64,000 nt of DNA from Atopobiaceae bacterium (lineage in GTDB: Bacteria; Actinomycetota; Coriobacteriia; Coriobacteriales; Atopobiaceae), in the NCBI GenBank assembly GCA_017533825.1, contig JAFWIE010000008.1, positions 62,001 through 126,000 on the forward strand, read 5' to 3'. Within the stretch, counting starts at the first letter, position 1; each line of letters opens with the position of its first letter. Below the pieces are notes generated by a model. The model was not told where the DNA came from, did not search any database, and was given only the letters and a program-made list of their open reading frames with translations. Positions 10,169 to 18,827 of this stretch are shown here, piece by piece. A program made the position numbers and the translations under genes.

Positions 10169-10446
10169 GGTTGAAGGACAAGCTGCTTATACAGATAAAG
10201 CTGCCCGCCACTCAGGAGGAGTACGAGTTCCGCGTTCCGTATGACCTTACGGTAGAAGAGGGTTCGCGTCTCGCCGCTCGCATACTTGCGGCGCGTGAAT
10301 CGGCGCAATATGAGGCGACGGACGATGTGGACCTCATGCATCTGGAAGGTGTGGGAATGGGGGAGATATTGAACCCGAAGGAGACTTTCCGTAGCCTATT
10401 GTTGTCGGAAAGGCTTGTTGAAGGTTCGAGGCTCATGCTCGTATAG
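10165..10446 (+). CDS. YukD/EsaB-like ubiquitin-fold protein
   Basis: This 93-residue protein overlaps the end of the EssC-like gene by ATGA, so translation is probably coupled. The sequence has a beta-grasp pattern: KLLIQIKLPATQEEYEFRVP, a helix from VEEGSRLAARILA, then a final hairpin ending GSRLMLV. The YukD/EsaB family has this fold and is part of Firmicute type VII loci, where it regulates or assembles the secretion complex. The assignment rests on size, position and pattern. Confidence 0.75.
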   Translation: MRLKDKLLIQIKLPATQEEYEFRVPYDLTVEEGSRLAARILAARESAQYEATDDVDLMHLEGVGMGEILNPKETFRSLLLSERLVEGSRLMLV

Positions 10447-10471
10447 TGCATGCTGATGCGGGCTAGAGGAC

Positions 10472-11554
10472 GTGCAATTGAAGACTCGATTTGGCATTAA
10501 CCGGACAACTCGTCATAGGGAGTTGCTTGTCCAGTCGCGCAAGGGAGAGGAACTCAACCCTCATCAGGCAGCATGGCTGGAGCATCTAAACCATGAGAAT
10601 TTTCTGCGCGTATCGTATGACGTATCGGGCGAGGCGGAACGATGCACAATTGCTTATGATGTGAATGGTCTTGTGAGCTTTGGCCGTTACATAAGAAAGT
10701 GCGTATTGTCGGGGGAAAATCTGGTTGGAATGCTTACCGATTTGGCGTGCGCATACGGCACTTGTACGAGCGGTCAGAATAAGAGATTCTGGCAGCAATC
10801 GATGCTGTTCGATAAACGATACGTATTTATTGATGATGTTGCCACCCTGCGGTTTGTATTCATTCCACTGGATGGTCTTCCCTTTACGGTGGAGAACTCC
10901 CCACTGGTGTTGCTACAGGTGCTGGGCGATACTCGTAGGGTCAAGTACGCGACTCCTAACGATTATTCGCTGGCGAGGAACTTGTATTCATATGCCCTGA
11001 ATGAACAGGGGACGTTCTCGTTTAACAGCTATCGAACCTTTTTGCGCAATGAATGCGGGGTCGAGGTCGATCCAGATGGTACCGTACGCGGTGGAGAGAC
11101 AATCAGAGAGCGGTTGGTACCTGGTGCGAGGGATGAAGTGCGCGGCGGACACGTGCGACCAGCGGTCAAGACACCAGGAATACCAGGAATACAAGTCGCG
11201 CCGAATCCCGGTGTCGACCCGCGAGGCATTAGGGATACTCTTGGCCGAGGGGTCGCGCATGGGTACAGATTACAGCGGATAAGCACGGGTGAAGTCTACG
11301 ATATAGTTGAATCCCAACAGATCGTCCTTGGCCGCGGCTCAAGCTGCAATCCCCAGCTCCTCGGGAATCCAAAGCTTAGTCGTAAGCATGCGGCCATCCA
11401 GATTCAAGATAATAGTTTGATAATCACAGATTTGGGATCTGCAAATGGAACGTATATAAATCATAGAAAGCTGCCCGAGAATCAACCGATACGCGTGCGT
11501 GTCGATCAGGAATTCACTTTGGACTCGGAACAGTTCCGGATTGACCGACGCTAA
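10472..11554 (+). CDS. DUF6382-like N-terminal domain plus C-terminal FHA domain; possible EssB-like component
   Basis: This 360-residue protein starts with GTG after AGAGGA. Residues about 40-190 follow the pattern of the DUF6382 region found before FHA domains in other Gram-positives (a Y-D-V-S-G strand, an F-G-R-Y-I helix, F-D-K-R-Y-V-F-I-D, then F-I-P-L-D-G). This recalls the pseudokinase-like cytosolic part of EssB/YukC. The C-terminal 85 residues are an FHA domain (GRGSSCNPQ...LSRKHAAIQI...DLGSANGTYINHRKL). I see no transmembrane helix, unlike true EssB, so a soluble adaptor role in the same complex is an inference. Confidence 0.75.
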   Translation: MQLKTRFGINRTTRHRELLVQSRKGEELNPHQAAWLEHLNHENFLRVSYDVSGEAERCTIAYDVNGLVSFGRYIRKCVLSGENLVGMLTDLACAYGTCTSGQNKRFWQQSMLFDKRYVFIDDVATLRFVFIPLDGLPFTVENSPLVLLQVLGDTRRVKYATPNDYSLARNLYSYALNEQGTFSFNSYRTFLRNECGVEVDPDGTVRGGETIRERLVPGARDEVRGGHVRPAVKTPGIPGIQVAPNPGVDPRGIRDTLGRGVAHGYRLQRISTGEVYDIVESQQIVLGRGSSCNPQLLGNPKLSRKHAAIQIQDNSLIITDLGSANGTYINHRKLPENQPIRVRVDQEFTLDSEQFRIDRR

Positions 11555-11723
11555 GGTCATGCTGCGTATGGGGAGCAATTCTCAGATTAACCGATGGATT
11601 CCGATAGCTCAATTCTTACATAATCACAACCGTTACCTACAAGATTAATTGTATGGCCTTAGCTTTAGATACCATGGATTTCGGAGCAACAATTTACCCA
11701 TGTCTGTTTGCGGAGGAAGTACT

Positions 11724-12002
11724 ATGTCTAGCTCGACGATATCCGTGAACGCAAAAGCGCTGCAAGCTTATGCGGATCGTCTTACTGGCAATGCCCTCGC
11801 AATTGGCAAAGTAGTCTTTTCCAATTGCTCGAGCGTGTCGGGTTCCACCGCTTCTCGAATGCATGATGAATGTGCCAGCGCCTACCTTATAGGTGCTCAG
11901 AGCTATCGACATATTGCGCAGCGCGACCAAAGCGCCATTCGGCAGATTTCTTCAGTTTTCACTGAACAGGATGTCAGTCTCGCTCGACAGTTTAAAGAAT
12001 AG
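11724..12002 (+). CDS. Small helical type VII partner protein (Lap1/DUF3130-like)
   Basis: The 92-residue form starts at an ATG preceded by GGAGGAAG; the longer upstream frame has no ribosome site. The protein is helical and Ser/Ala-rich, starting SSSTISVNAKALQAYADRL, and resembles the small WXG100-like proteins (TIGR04197/DUF3130 type) encoded just before LXG effectors. These pair with the LXG helices to form the export signal. The next gene is another short coiled-coil protein and the third is LXG-like, the standard order of such modules. Confidence 0.65.
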   Translation: MSSSTISVNAKALQAYADRLTGNALAIGKVVFSNCSSVSGSTASRMHDECASAYLIGAQSYRHIAQRDQSAIRQISSVFTEQDVSLARQFKE

Positions 12003-12018
12003 CAAGGAGTGGGATGTC

Positions 12019-12360
12019 ATGTTCGTAGAAGACGAATGCAGGACATCAGAAGAAGCTGCTCATAATGCGGCAGTATGCAAGGCCCAGCGCGCTCAACTCG
12101 AAATCGAACTTGCATCTGTACGTCACAGGTCAGAACTCCACTATGAGCTTGAGGAAAGGATACGGCTGTACCTCAATATGCAAGCGGACCATGACCGAGA
12201 GGCGCTTGATCATGGATCAGATGCGCTCGCTTCATTAGAAAGGTATCGCGACGAACAAGTTGCCTCAATTCGGAGACTATTTAATCAAACCCAAGAGGCC
12301 TTCAATCAAGAAAGCGCGCGCATTGGACGAGAGTTAAAGTCCCTGGGAAGTGAGGACTGA
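12019..12360 (+). CDS. Coiled-coil type VII partner protein (Lap2/DUF3958-like)
   Basis: This 113-residue protein is almost wholly coiled coil (AQRAQLEIELASVRHRSELHYELEER and following heptads). The ATG at 12019 follows AAGGAG; longer in-frame starts overlap the previous gene and lack a site. Its stop overlaps the next ATG by one base (TGATG). Size, charge and position match the second helper of LXG modules (DUF3958-like). The function is inferred from this context. Confidence 0.65.
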   Translation: MFVEDECRTSEEAAHNAAVCKAQRAQLEIELASVRHRSELHYELEERIRLYLNMQADHDREALDHGSDALASLERYRDEQVASIRRLFNQTQEAFNQESARIGRELKSLGSED

Positions 12361-14024
12361 TGATTGTCAGGGTCTTGGAACTGGAGATGAAACTTCACGG
12401 CGATCTTCAGACCGCAAATCGCGAGATTGATCGCATCACTAGACAAGAAGGCGTCTTGAGTGATGCAGCGAGTAACAAATCTATCGGTAGCTCACGATCG
12501 CTCGACTCGTTGCGCGATTATATCGCTCAGGTGCGAAGGCCGGCGGCTACCCTACTCCGTGACTTTCTTTGCTCATACGTGCATGACATGCATGTGGATC
12601 AGCAGCGTATCGCGCTTCATGTTGTTCCGCTGGGCCACTTGATTAATACCGATCTCGTACAGGGTGTCATTGACGGGCGATATCGGATGGCGAATCGGTT
12701 TGACGAGCTTGCCGAAGCCAGCTGGGTCGATTCCAATGTTGCGCGAGGCCTGCGGTATCAAGCTTCTGTGTTACGTAATGAAGCTGATTGGTTGCATAGA
12801 CTTCTCAGTGGATTGATGTGGTATCTCGGTGATGATACCATCTACGCGACATCAGCATCGATGCGCCATCAGCTTCAAAAGTCCAGACAGGCTCTTAACT
12901 CGGTGAAGATTAGCACCGTCAACGGAGAACGATACTTTAACCTTGCCGGAGTCGATCTTTCATGGGTTCCCATGCAAAACAAGCCATACTGGAAGAAACG
13001 CAATCAGGAATCGTTGGAGCGGTATCTGATACTTGACGGAAATGGGAATCCCATCGGTCTGAGGCTCGAAATGCTTGACCGTTATACAGAGCTTCTTGGT
13101 CTTGCTTGTAGGTGCCTGTTCTCAACTGGTATGCCGGATGAAATAGACCAGCTTACCGATGATGAGAAGTATGTTGTACTTTGGTTGCTTTCCACCTATG
13201 GTCCCGATATTCTTAAATTAGAGTCTACCCTGACCTCTGCTGTGAACCAGTTCAGTAAGCGTGCGTTCGGCGAGGGAATTACACAATGGGGCATCGATGC
13301 ATTTGATTGGGCCGAGAATACGCCGCTCGCTATTGTGCTCGGCCCGCTTGTGACAGGTGGCTTATCCTTCACGTCAGATGGCGAGAAATTCTACTCGATA
13401 GATTCCGCGGGCAGCGTCCAGCGACGTAACGGATTTGCTGACGTTACCGAGTTGGGAGGGCCATTCCTTGGCATGGATCTTGACACAACTGTGACCACCT
13501 TCGTGTACAACGGTTACGAATATCGTTTGCAGACTTGGGATGGCACGTACGGCTCTGGATCTGCGTTTGGCGGCGAAATCGGACTCTATCGGCGCGAGCT
13601 TCCCGACGGGATAAAGAGCAGCTATTCTTTTATGGGTTCTGACGAAATTCGCGACAATATTGATACACTTTCACGCGAGCAGGTGAGTAGCATCTTCACC
13701 ACCTATAGGGCTGTGCCTGATGAAGATCAGCCCGATATGGATGTAACCGTGCACACTTCCGGAGCTAGAGAAATCAACAACTCGGTAGAAAACACCTACT
13801 GGTCATTTACTGCGGTTGACGTGCCTGTTGATGCGAATGGTCTTCCTGATCCTGGCTACAGGAAGCAAGATACAAGCGTCGAGGGCAGATTGGATTTCTC
13901 GGATAACCCAGGGCTCATGGAGGCTATGGAAGAAGCCCTACGTAATGAAGACCCTGCCAAAGGCATCAAGGTATCACGGGATTCCAGCAACCAAAATATC
14001 CTGCATATCGAATGGAAAAAGTGA
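12360..14024 (+). CDS. LXG-like type VII effector with DUF4474-like C-terminal domain
   Basis: This 554-residue protein has no signal peptide. Residues 1-200 are amphipathic helices with the spacing of LXG targeting domains (SLDSLRDYIAQVRRPAATLL...HVVPLGHLINTDLVQGVID). A middle helical linker leads to a C-terminal beta-rich domain at about 345-480 with Y-N-G-Y-E-Y-R-L-Q-T-W-D-G-T-Y-G...G-G-E-I-G-L-Y, a pattern I associate with DUF4474. It follows two small helical partners and precedes a lipoprotein, as toxin genes precede their immunity genes. The effector role is inferred; the activity of DUF4474 is not known to me. Confidence 0.65.
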   Translation: MIVRVLELEMKLHGDLQTANREIDRITRQEGVLSDAASNKSIGSSRSLDSLRDYIAQVRRPAATLLRDFLCSYVHDMHVDQQRIALHVVPLGHLINTDLVQGVIDGRYRMANRFDELAEASWVDSNVARGLRYQASVLRNEADWLHRLLSGLMWYLGDDTIYATSASMRHQLQKSRQALNSVKISTVNGERYFNLAGVDLSWVPMQNKPYWKKRNQESLERYLILDGNGNPIGLRLEMLDRYTELLGLACRCLFSTGMPDEIDQLTDDEKYVVLWLLSTYGPDILKLESTLTSAVNQFSKRAFGEGITQWGIDAFDWAENTPLAIVLGPLVTGGLSFTSDGEKFYSIDSAGSVQRRNGFADVTELGGPFLGMDLDTTVTTFVYNGYEYRLQTWDGTYGSGSAFGGEIGLYRRELPDGIKSSYSFMGSDEIRDNIDTLSREQVSSIFTTYRAVPDEDQPDMDVTVHTSGAREINNSVENTYWSFTAVDVPVDANGLPDPGYRKQDTSVEGRLDFSDNPGLMEAMEEALRNEDPAKGIKVSRDSSNQNILHIEWKK

Positions 14025-14030
14025 GTTCAC

Positions 14031-14918
14031 ATGCCACAGTCAAGCACGTGTGTTACCCGCTGTCTAACACGTCGAAATCTTATGCTTGCAATGCTTGCAT
14101 TCCCTAATCTCGTTATGATGAGCGGTTGTTCCGATCGATTGGCTGCAGGTTTAGGAGGAAAAGCAGTGTCTGATGTTATCGTCTCATCTCCTGAAGACGC
14201 ACTTGTCGAAACCTTGAATCAGATGGAGATCCGACACGGGGAAGGCTTTCACCTTGTGAAAGAGGTGGAGCCAATCGAATACGAGCCCCTGCCTGATATG
14301 GTGGGCTATGACTTTTGTTTGGCTCCAGATGCTCGTCCCAAGCATTACTTTACGGCAAGGCTGGTGACGGATGCTGAGACTGGAAGAATACGCTACGACG
14401 TCGTTTCGAACTATGCGCAGTGGCTGTTCAAAGAGCGAGCGGAGGGGCCCTACTGTAAGTTGCTTGCAACGGATACCGCAGTTATTGGTTATGCGGCGCG
14501 AATCTTTTATGCGCGCAAGGATGGTATTCTGTGGCGTGAAGACCAGCTCAACGATTATATGGGTAAGGGGGAGAGTAACGACCCTCGTGTTGAGGTCTTC
14601 GCGTTTTTCGATGAGGATGTCAAGCGCGGTGATGCGTCTAGGGCCATTACTCGACTGCAGGCCGCCCTCTGGAAGCTTGATGGTTCAATGTGCTTAGTTG
14701 CCGCACGACGTGGTGCTGATCCGCGAAAGGAGTGGATATACATGACCCCTTCCTCGAAGCAGTGTCGCGTCTCACGTGGGGACGTTCCTACCGAGAAGGA
14801 TGTCGAGCGCGTCCTTAAGTTTCATTTTGGTCGGGATAACGAGGATCTCTGGGACGGTACTGCCATTATAGGTGACCCATCCGATTCCTCTACGCTACCA
14901 GAGGTGACTTGGAAGTGA
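14031..14918 (+). CDS. Lipoprotein, candidate immunity partner of the LXG-like effector
   Basis: This 295-residue protein has a signal peptide ending in a lipobox (VMMSGC, lipid-bearing Cys33). The n-region contains paired arginines in LTRRNLM, reminiscent of a twin-arginine signal. The mature part is a mixed alpha/beta domain with no family I recognise. It begins six bases after the effector stop codon, which suggests co-expression. Surface lipoproteins encoded directly behind membrane- or envelope-acting type VII toxins commonly act as immunity proteins, so that role is proposed here. Confidence 0.7.
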   Translation: MPQSSTCVTRCLTRRNLMLAMLAFPNLVMMSGCSDRLAAGLGGKAVSDVIVSSPEDALVETLNQMEIRHGEGFHLVKEVEPIEYEPLPDMVGYDFCLAPDARPKHYFTARLVTDAETGRIRYDVVSNYAQWLFKERAEGPYCKLLATDTAVIGYAARIFYARKDGILWREDQLNDYMGKGESNDPRVEVFAFFDEDVKRGDASRAITRLQAALWKLDGSMCLVAARRGADPRKEWIYMTPSSKQCRVSRGDVPTEKDVERVLKFHFGRDNEDLWDGTAIIGDPSDSSTLPEVTWK

Positions 14919-14983
14919 GAGCATGTATACAAGGACGCGGTGCTTGATAACTAGCACAAGCGTCTCGACCGTTAGGAGTCTCT

Positions 14984-15268
14984 ATGGCCGACCTATATGT
15001 AAAAGAATGCGAGATGGCGGACCAGATGCTGCGCATACAAAAGGCCCTGCGCTCGTTTGAGTCTGATGCGCATAATCTGAACCAGCTGATTCAGCGTATT
15101 CACAAAAGCGAGGCCGTGCAGTCTCCGGACGTAGAAAGCGGGCTAAAAGAAAAGGCTGATATCGTGGCTACCGCAATTAACCTGCTGCAGGATGCCTATG
15201 CCAGCCTAGAGCCAACGATTACGGATTATCTACTCGAACTTGACCAAATCGATGACCTTTTGGAATAG
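14984..15268 (+). CDS. Small helical type VII partner protein (TlaA-like, first of pair)
   Basis: This 94-residue all-helical protein starts at an ATG with TTAGGAG upstream. There is no signal peptide or membrane segment. The helix-turn-helix layout is WXG100-like, but without the W-X-G motif. It is followed within 8 bases by a second small helical protein, then a lipoprotein and a lipase, matching the helper position in the TslA-type system of Staphylococcus aureus. The helper role is inferred from gene order. Confidence 0.65.
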   Translation: MADLYVKECEMADQMLRIQKALRSFESDAHNLNQLIQRIHKSEAVQSPDVESGLKEKADIVATAINLLQDAYASLEPTITDYLLELDQIDDLLE

Positions 15269-15276
15269 GTGGTTTT

Positions 15277-15597
15277 GTGGCCGAATACACGATTAAGATT
15301 AATAGTTCTGAAGCGGGAAATATCTCGCGCGATCTTTCGGCCCTGCGCGAAACTGTGCGCGGCCAGATAAGCTCTCTCAATTCCACCTGCATGGGCGTTA
15401 CCGAAGGCGCAACTGCTACTGCATTACTTCAAATGGCGCAGACGGCAAAAATGGTTGGAGAAGCATTGGTGTCTTGCATAGATGAGACCGATGGGTGGCT
15501 AAAGAAAACCGTCGAACAATACAAAGATGCGGACGCTGCTGCCGCAACGGGCTTTGCGCATGCAGGATCAGGTGCTAGCAGCGGAGAGGATGGCTAG
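15277..15597 (+). CDS. Small helical type VII partner protein (TlaA-like, second of pair)
   Basis: This 106-residue protein starts with GTG after AGGTGG. Two helices separated by a short loop (N-S-T-C-M-G-V-T-E-G-A-T) lie where WXG100 proteins have their turn. The C-terminal 20 residues are Ala/Gly/Ser-rich and flexible. It is translated in series with the preceding helical protein and ends two bases before the next gene. It probably pairs with the neighbour or with the C-terminal helices of the lipase. Confidence 0.65.
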   Translation: MAEYTIKINSSEAGNISRDLSALRETVRGQISSLNSTCMGVTEGATATALLQMAQTAKMVGEALVSCIDETDGWLKKTVEQYKDADAAAATGFAHAGSGASSGEDG

Positions 15598-15599
15598 AG

Positions 15600-16484
15600 A
15601 TGGGTGTTGACAAGAGCTTTATGGTAACTCTGGCCTCTGCCCTCTTGGCTGCAGTCCAAACCACAGGATGCACGCCAGCTTCGGAACCAAGCCAAGTTCA
15701 GCCCGTGACGGAGAGCGTAGACAATGCAAACGAGGAGTCGCCTGTCCCTACGTCACGCGACCTCGAGATTGCGGCTCAACTCGGTTTATCCCAAAAGCGC
15801 ATAGATGAGATGCAGCAAGACGGCATGAAGTTACGCGAACGTTCCCACATTCGCATGGCAGAGCGCCTCGTCGATTTGTTGGAGGCGAAGTATGGCTTTG
15901 ACTTTGAGGCGCGAGACATCGATGGTCCAGAGTTGCTCGATCAGATGTGGCGCCTCCAAGCCCGCGTGTCGTCTGGGGACCTTGAGGGTACGGACGTTAC
16001 ATGCGAAATGCCGGCGAGCGGTGACGATTCCGACAGCACAGACGACCTTGTGTCTTGCGTAAGGTCAGACGAGATCCGGGAGCATGTTGAGAATCTCATT
16101 ATGGACGTATGTGGAGACCAAGTTGCCCACTGGGCGGGAAGCTGCGTGGTCGACCAAACCATGCTTGGTCCCAGTTTCACTCTAAACACCTCAACTGAGA
16201 CGCTCGCTCAGCACGTTGATACAGGTGTATGGATGTACTTTGGACCCGACTTCCCCCTAGGCGAAGACGGCTATAAGGATATAGCGCAAAAACTTCAGGA
16301 ACGCCTCTCTAAGGAAAATGTCGCCTGTGTTGTTACCATGCGCCATCTTACCCACCTACCGAAGGGCGAGGAAGAAAAAGGGTTCTCGCTCGGTGCCGCC
16401 CAACGAGTAGTTAGAGAAGGCAAGCCCGACGTGGACTATGAGTGGGAAATGATCTTTGGCCCTCAAAGTCAAGAGGAGGCGTAG
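15600..16484 (+). CDS. Lipoprotein, candidate immunity protein for the downstream lipase
   Basis: This 294-residue protein has a short signal peptide and lipobox (QTTGC, Cys24), then a flexible Ser/Glu/Pro stretch and a helical region with L-E-A-K-Y-G-F-D-F-E. A folded C-terminal half has four cysteines. It is encoded between two small helical proteins and a lipase. In S. aureus the TslA lipase is neutralised by an exported lipoprotein (TilA) encoded in the same module, so this is the natural candidate for that role. I do not recognise the family. Confidence 0.68.
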   Translation: MGVDKSFMVTLASALLAAVQTTGCTPASEPSQVQPVTESVDNANEESPVPTSRDLEIAAQLGLSQKRIDEMQQDGMKLRERSHIRMAERLVDLLEAKYGFDFEARDIDGPELLDQMWRLQARVSSGDLEGTDVTCEMPASGDDSDSTDDLVSCVRSDEIREHVENLIMDVCGDQVAHWAGSCVVDQTMLGPSFTLNTSTETLAQHVDTGVWMYFGPDFPLGEDGYKDIAQKLQERLSKENVACVVTMRHLTHLPKGEEEKGFSLGAAQRVVREGKPDVDYEWEMIFGPQSQEEA

Positions 16485-16487
16485 GCT

Positions 16488-18143
16488 ATGGAACAGCTTT
16501 CCGACAGCGATCTCTGCGTGTTGAATAATCTCATGTACGACGAAGGCGTTCGCAAACAAATGCGTATGGCTTATGATGCGGGCGAATCCATCACGATTGG
16601 AGAGGCAATTAAGAGGGCAAGCGTAAATTCTTGTCCAAGAGAGGAAAAATACCAAAGGATTCGTGATTACGTCCAAAGCAACTCGTTCCTCGCTGATGTT
16701 AAGGTCGGAGACTACAACTTTGACGAAAAAGATGGTGGTTACTCCGCTTGCTTTGTTAAAGACAACCAACCCTATGTTGTCTTTCAAGGTACTGGTCACG
16801 ACGAATGGTACGATGACGCCGCTGCGTGGGGTACAGTGGAAACCGGTCAACAGGTAGCGGCGGCACGTTATGTTGAGTACATCCACAACAAATATGGTCA
16901 AAACGTTGTGGTTACAGGCCATTCCAAAGGTGGCAACAAAGCCATGTATGCAACTGTAACCACCGGATGTGTTGATCGCTGTGTGTCGTTTGATGGCGAA
17001 GGTTTTAGCGGCGAGTTTTTGGACTATTACTCTGACGAAATCAATAAGAACTGCGGCAAGATTACGTCGTATGCCACAGAGGGTGACTTTGTGAACGTCC
17101 TGCTTAACAGCATTGTCCCCAAGGAGAACCAGCATTACATACAATCCAGTCGCATTGACGGCGACTACACAAACAATCATCAAGCTTTTTCATTGCTCGA
17201 CGAAAATATGGAGCTGGGTAAGTGGGGGGAGCGCTCTCCTGCCGCTGAGCAAATTCATGCGTTTACCGTATGGGCCGACAAAAACCTCTCTGCTGAGGAC
17301 AAAGACAAAGTGGGCGATCTCCTTGGCTATGTATTAGAAAGTGCCATGGGCGGTGGGAAATATCGAGGTGAGGAAGTCGATTTCGTTAAACTCATTAACG
17401 AAAATCCCGAGGCATGGGGCATATTTTTAGCCGCGCTGCAGGAATACGGCGGTACCGATGACCTGCTTTTTGCCCTTGCCGCAGAAATACTGGGGCCAAA
17501 TGCAGTAGAGGGTCTTGTCGACACCGACAAGACAGATTCAGCGATAGACCGAATCGTGTTCCTAATAACTAGCATGGCTGCCCGAGGAATTACGGGTGCG
17601 GGCATAATGCTTCTGTTGATGGCGCTCGGCCTCCTTGATACGTTCTCATTCGGTCTTTCAACTGACCTTATCAAAGCGAAAATCAGGGAGATGCTCATTG
17701 AAGCTGGCGTTGATCTCGAAGCCATAGACGAGATGTTCGAGCATGCGGAGAAAGCCAGAAATCGCATTCGCACGGGTGAGAATGGCAGCAATACATCAGG
17801 GTCGTTCTCATCTAACGAAATACACGATTTTCGCGAGGAAACACGACGTATGCTGTTAGGTCTTATTGATGAAATCAATAGCGAACCATTTTATGATGTA
17901 ACCAGATGGGACATGTGGTATAGAGCCGAAAAATGGTTCGGTCGCCTAACACCAGCACGCTACCAAAATGATATGAAAACCTACTATCGCAAGGTAATGG
18001 ACGTCAACGATACCAGCAAACCGGAGATTGCGCGAGCGTTCGACATGGCTCATGAAGCGGACATTAAGGTGAGTGGGCAACTTAAAGAGATGAGCAGGAA
18101 GATGCAAGAAGTGGCAACAAAGCTTAAAGGTGTATGGTCGTAG
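16488..18143 (+). CDS. Alpha/beta-hydrolase lipase with C-terminal helical export domain (TslA-like, reverse arrangement)
   Basis: This 551-residue protein starts at ATG after AGGAGG. The N-terminal half is an Mbeg1-like (DUF2974) alpha/beta hydrolase: VVFQGTGHDEW strand, nucleophile elbow V-V-T-G-H-S-K-G-G-N (Ser146), a later SFDGEG acid candidate and NNHQAF (His near 229) as the probable catalytic histidine. The middle has a hydrophobic stretch (about 355-390). The last 150 residues are long amphipathic helices containing EKWFGRL. There is no signal peptide. Having the enzyme at the N-terminus and an LXG-like helical region at the C-terminus is the reverse of usual LXG toxins and is what TslA shows. 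The upstream helical pair and lipoprotein support this. Confidence 0.75.
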   Translation: MEQLSDSDLCVLNNLMYDEGVRKQMRMAYDAGESITIGEAIKRASVNSCPREEKYQRIRDYVQSNSFLADVKVGDYNFDEKDGGYSACFVKDNQPYVVFQGTGHDEWYDDAAAWGTVETGQQVAAARYVEYIHNKYGQNVVVTGHSKGGNKAMYATVTTGCVDRCVSFDGEGFSGEFLDYYSDEINKNCGKITSYATEGDFVNVLLNSIVPKENQHYIQSSRIDGDYTNNHQAFSLLDENMELGKWGERSPAAEQIHAFTVWADKNLSAEDKDKVGDLLGYVLESAMGGGKYRGEEVDFVKLINENPEAWGIFLAALQEYGGTDDLLFALAAEILGPNAVEGLVDTDKTDSAIDRIVFLITSMAARGITGAGIMLLLMALGLLDTFSFGLSTDLIKAKIREMLIEAGVDLEAIDEMFEHAEKARNRIRTGENGSNTSGSFSSNEIHDFREETRRMLLGLIDEINSEPFYDVTRWDMWYRAEKWFGRLTPARYQNDMKTYYRKVMDVNDTSKPEIARAFDMAHEADIKVSGQLKEMSRKMQEVATKLKGVWS

Positions 18144-18171
18144 GTGAATAAACTACAAGAAAGGCATGCAT

Positions 18172-18612
18172 ATGAGCAGCATAGCTGGATATCGAAACGC
18201 AATTATGGCATGCGAACAGCGCCTACACGAATTACGCCAAGAACGTTCAGGCTTGGAAGGTTTTGTTGGTGAGGTGCGTCATGGATCAACGGTGTTTGAT
18301 CAGCAACTTGGCAACAAGCGTCATCTTGCACGGCGCGCTCAGCAAATCGGCAGAAGCAGAATTGCCGCTCGATATGGCAGGCGTATACTCAAAAACATAG
18401 ATGCGTCTTTTCAATCGCGGATACAGCAAAACTTTGAAGGAATGCTTCGTGATGCGCAAAGAGCCATAGATAACGTAAATCGCGAAATCGAGCAAGAAGA
18501 AGCACGGATACAGCAGTATCAGTGTGTAATACGACGCATTCAGGAAGAGGAGCGGCTTGCACGCGAACGGGCTGAGGCAGAGGCACGCCGCGCTGCTCAA
18601 CAGAACGCATAG
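18172..18612 (+). CDS. Coiled-coil protein at the end of the lipase module
   Basis: This 146-residue protein is chosen to start at the second ATG (18172), which sits seven bases after AAGG; the first ATG is at 18166. It is nearly all coiled coil (HELRQERSGLEGF, then EIEQEEARIQQYQ and a basic/Ala-rich tail). It resembles the DUF5082-type helical proteins of type VII clusters only in size and composition. It is likely co-transcribed with the lipase, and a terminator hairpin follows at once. Confidence 0.6.
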   Translation: MSSIAGYRNAIMACEQRLHELRQERSGLEGFVGEVRHGSTVFDQQLGNKRHLARRAQQIGRSRIAARYGRRILKNIDASFQSRIQQNFEGMLRDAQRAIDNVNREIEQEEARIQQYQCVIRRIQEEERLARERAEAEARRAAQQNA

Positions 18613-18827
18613 CATGATGACGCGTTTGCAAAACGACAATCACCCCCGACAGCCATATTACGGCAGACTGGGGTGATTGTGAGTTTGTGCAAATTGCAGT
18701 TAATCTAGGGTAATGCGAAAACTCGTAAGAAGCTAAGAAGCACCGCTCGGTGTTAGCTGTACTTCACATGCTTTATGAGTTAGTTTTGACATGACAATGA
18801 CAATCATATAGCGATGAATAAAGTGGC
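18613..18827. other. Convergent intergenic region
   Basis: Besides the hairpin at 18636-18680 there is a second, interrupted hairpin at about 18731-18758 (AGCTAA...TTAGCT around CACC...GGTG). No open frame here looks like a gene. Confidence 0.5.
18636..18680. terminator. Hairpin terminator between convergent type VII operons
   Basis: An 11-bp perfect inverted repeat, ACAATCACCCC at 18636-18646 and its complement at 18670-18680, with a 23-base loop, lies 24 bases after a + strand stop codon and before the - strand operon end at 18828. It can act for both directions. Confidence 0.6.

Noticed and set aside
16356-17183. 275-residue - strand frame with hydrophobic stretches
   Set aside because: It is opposite the lipoprotein and lipase genes, which have signal peptide, ribosome sites and catalytic motif. 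The hydrophobicity follows from their codons.
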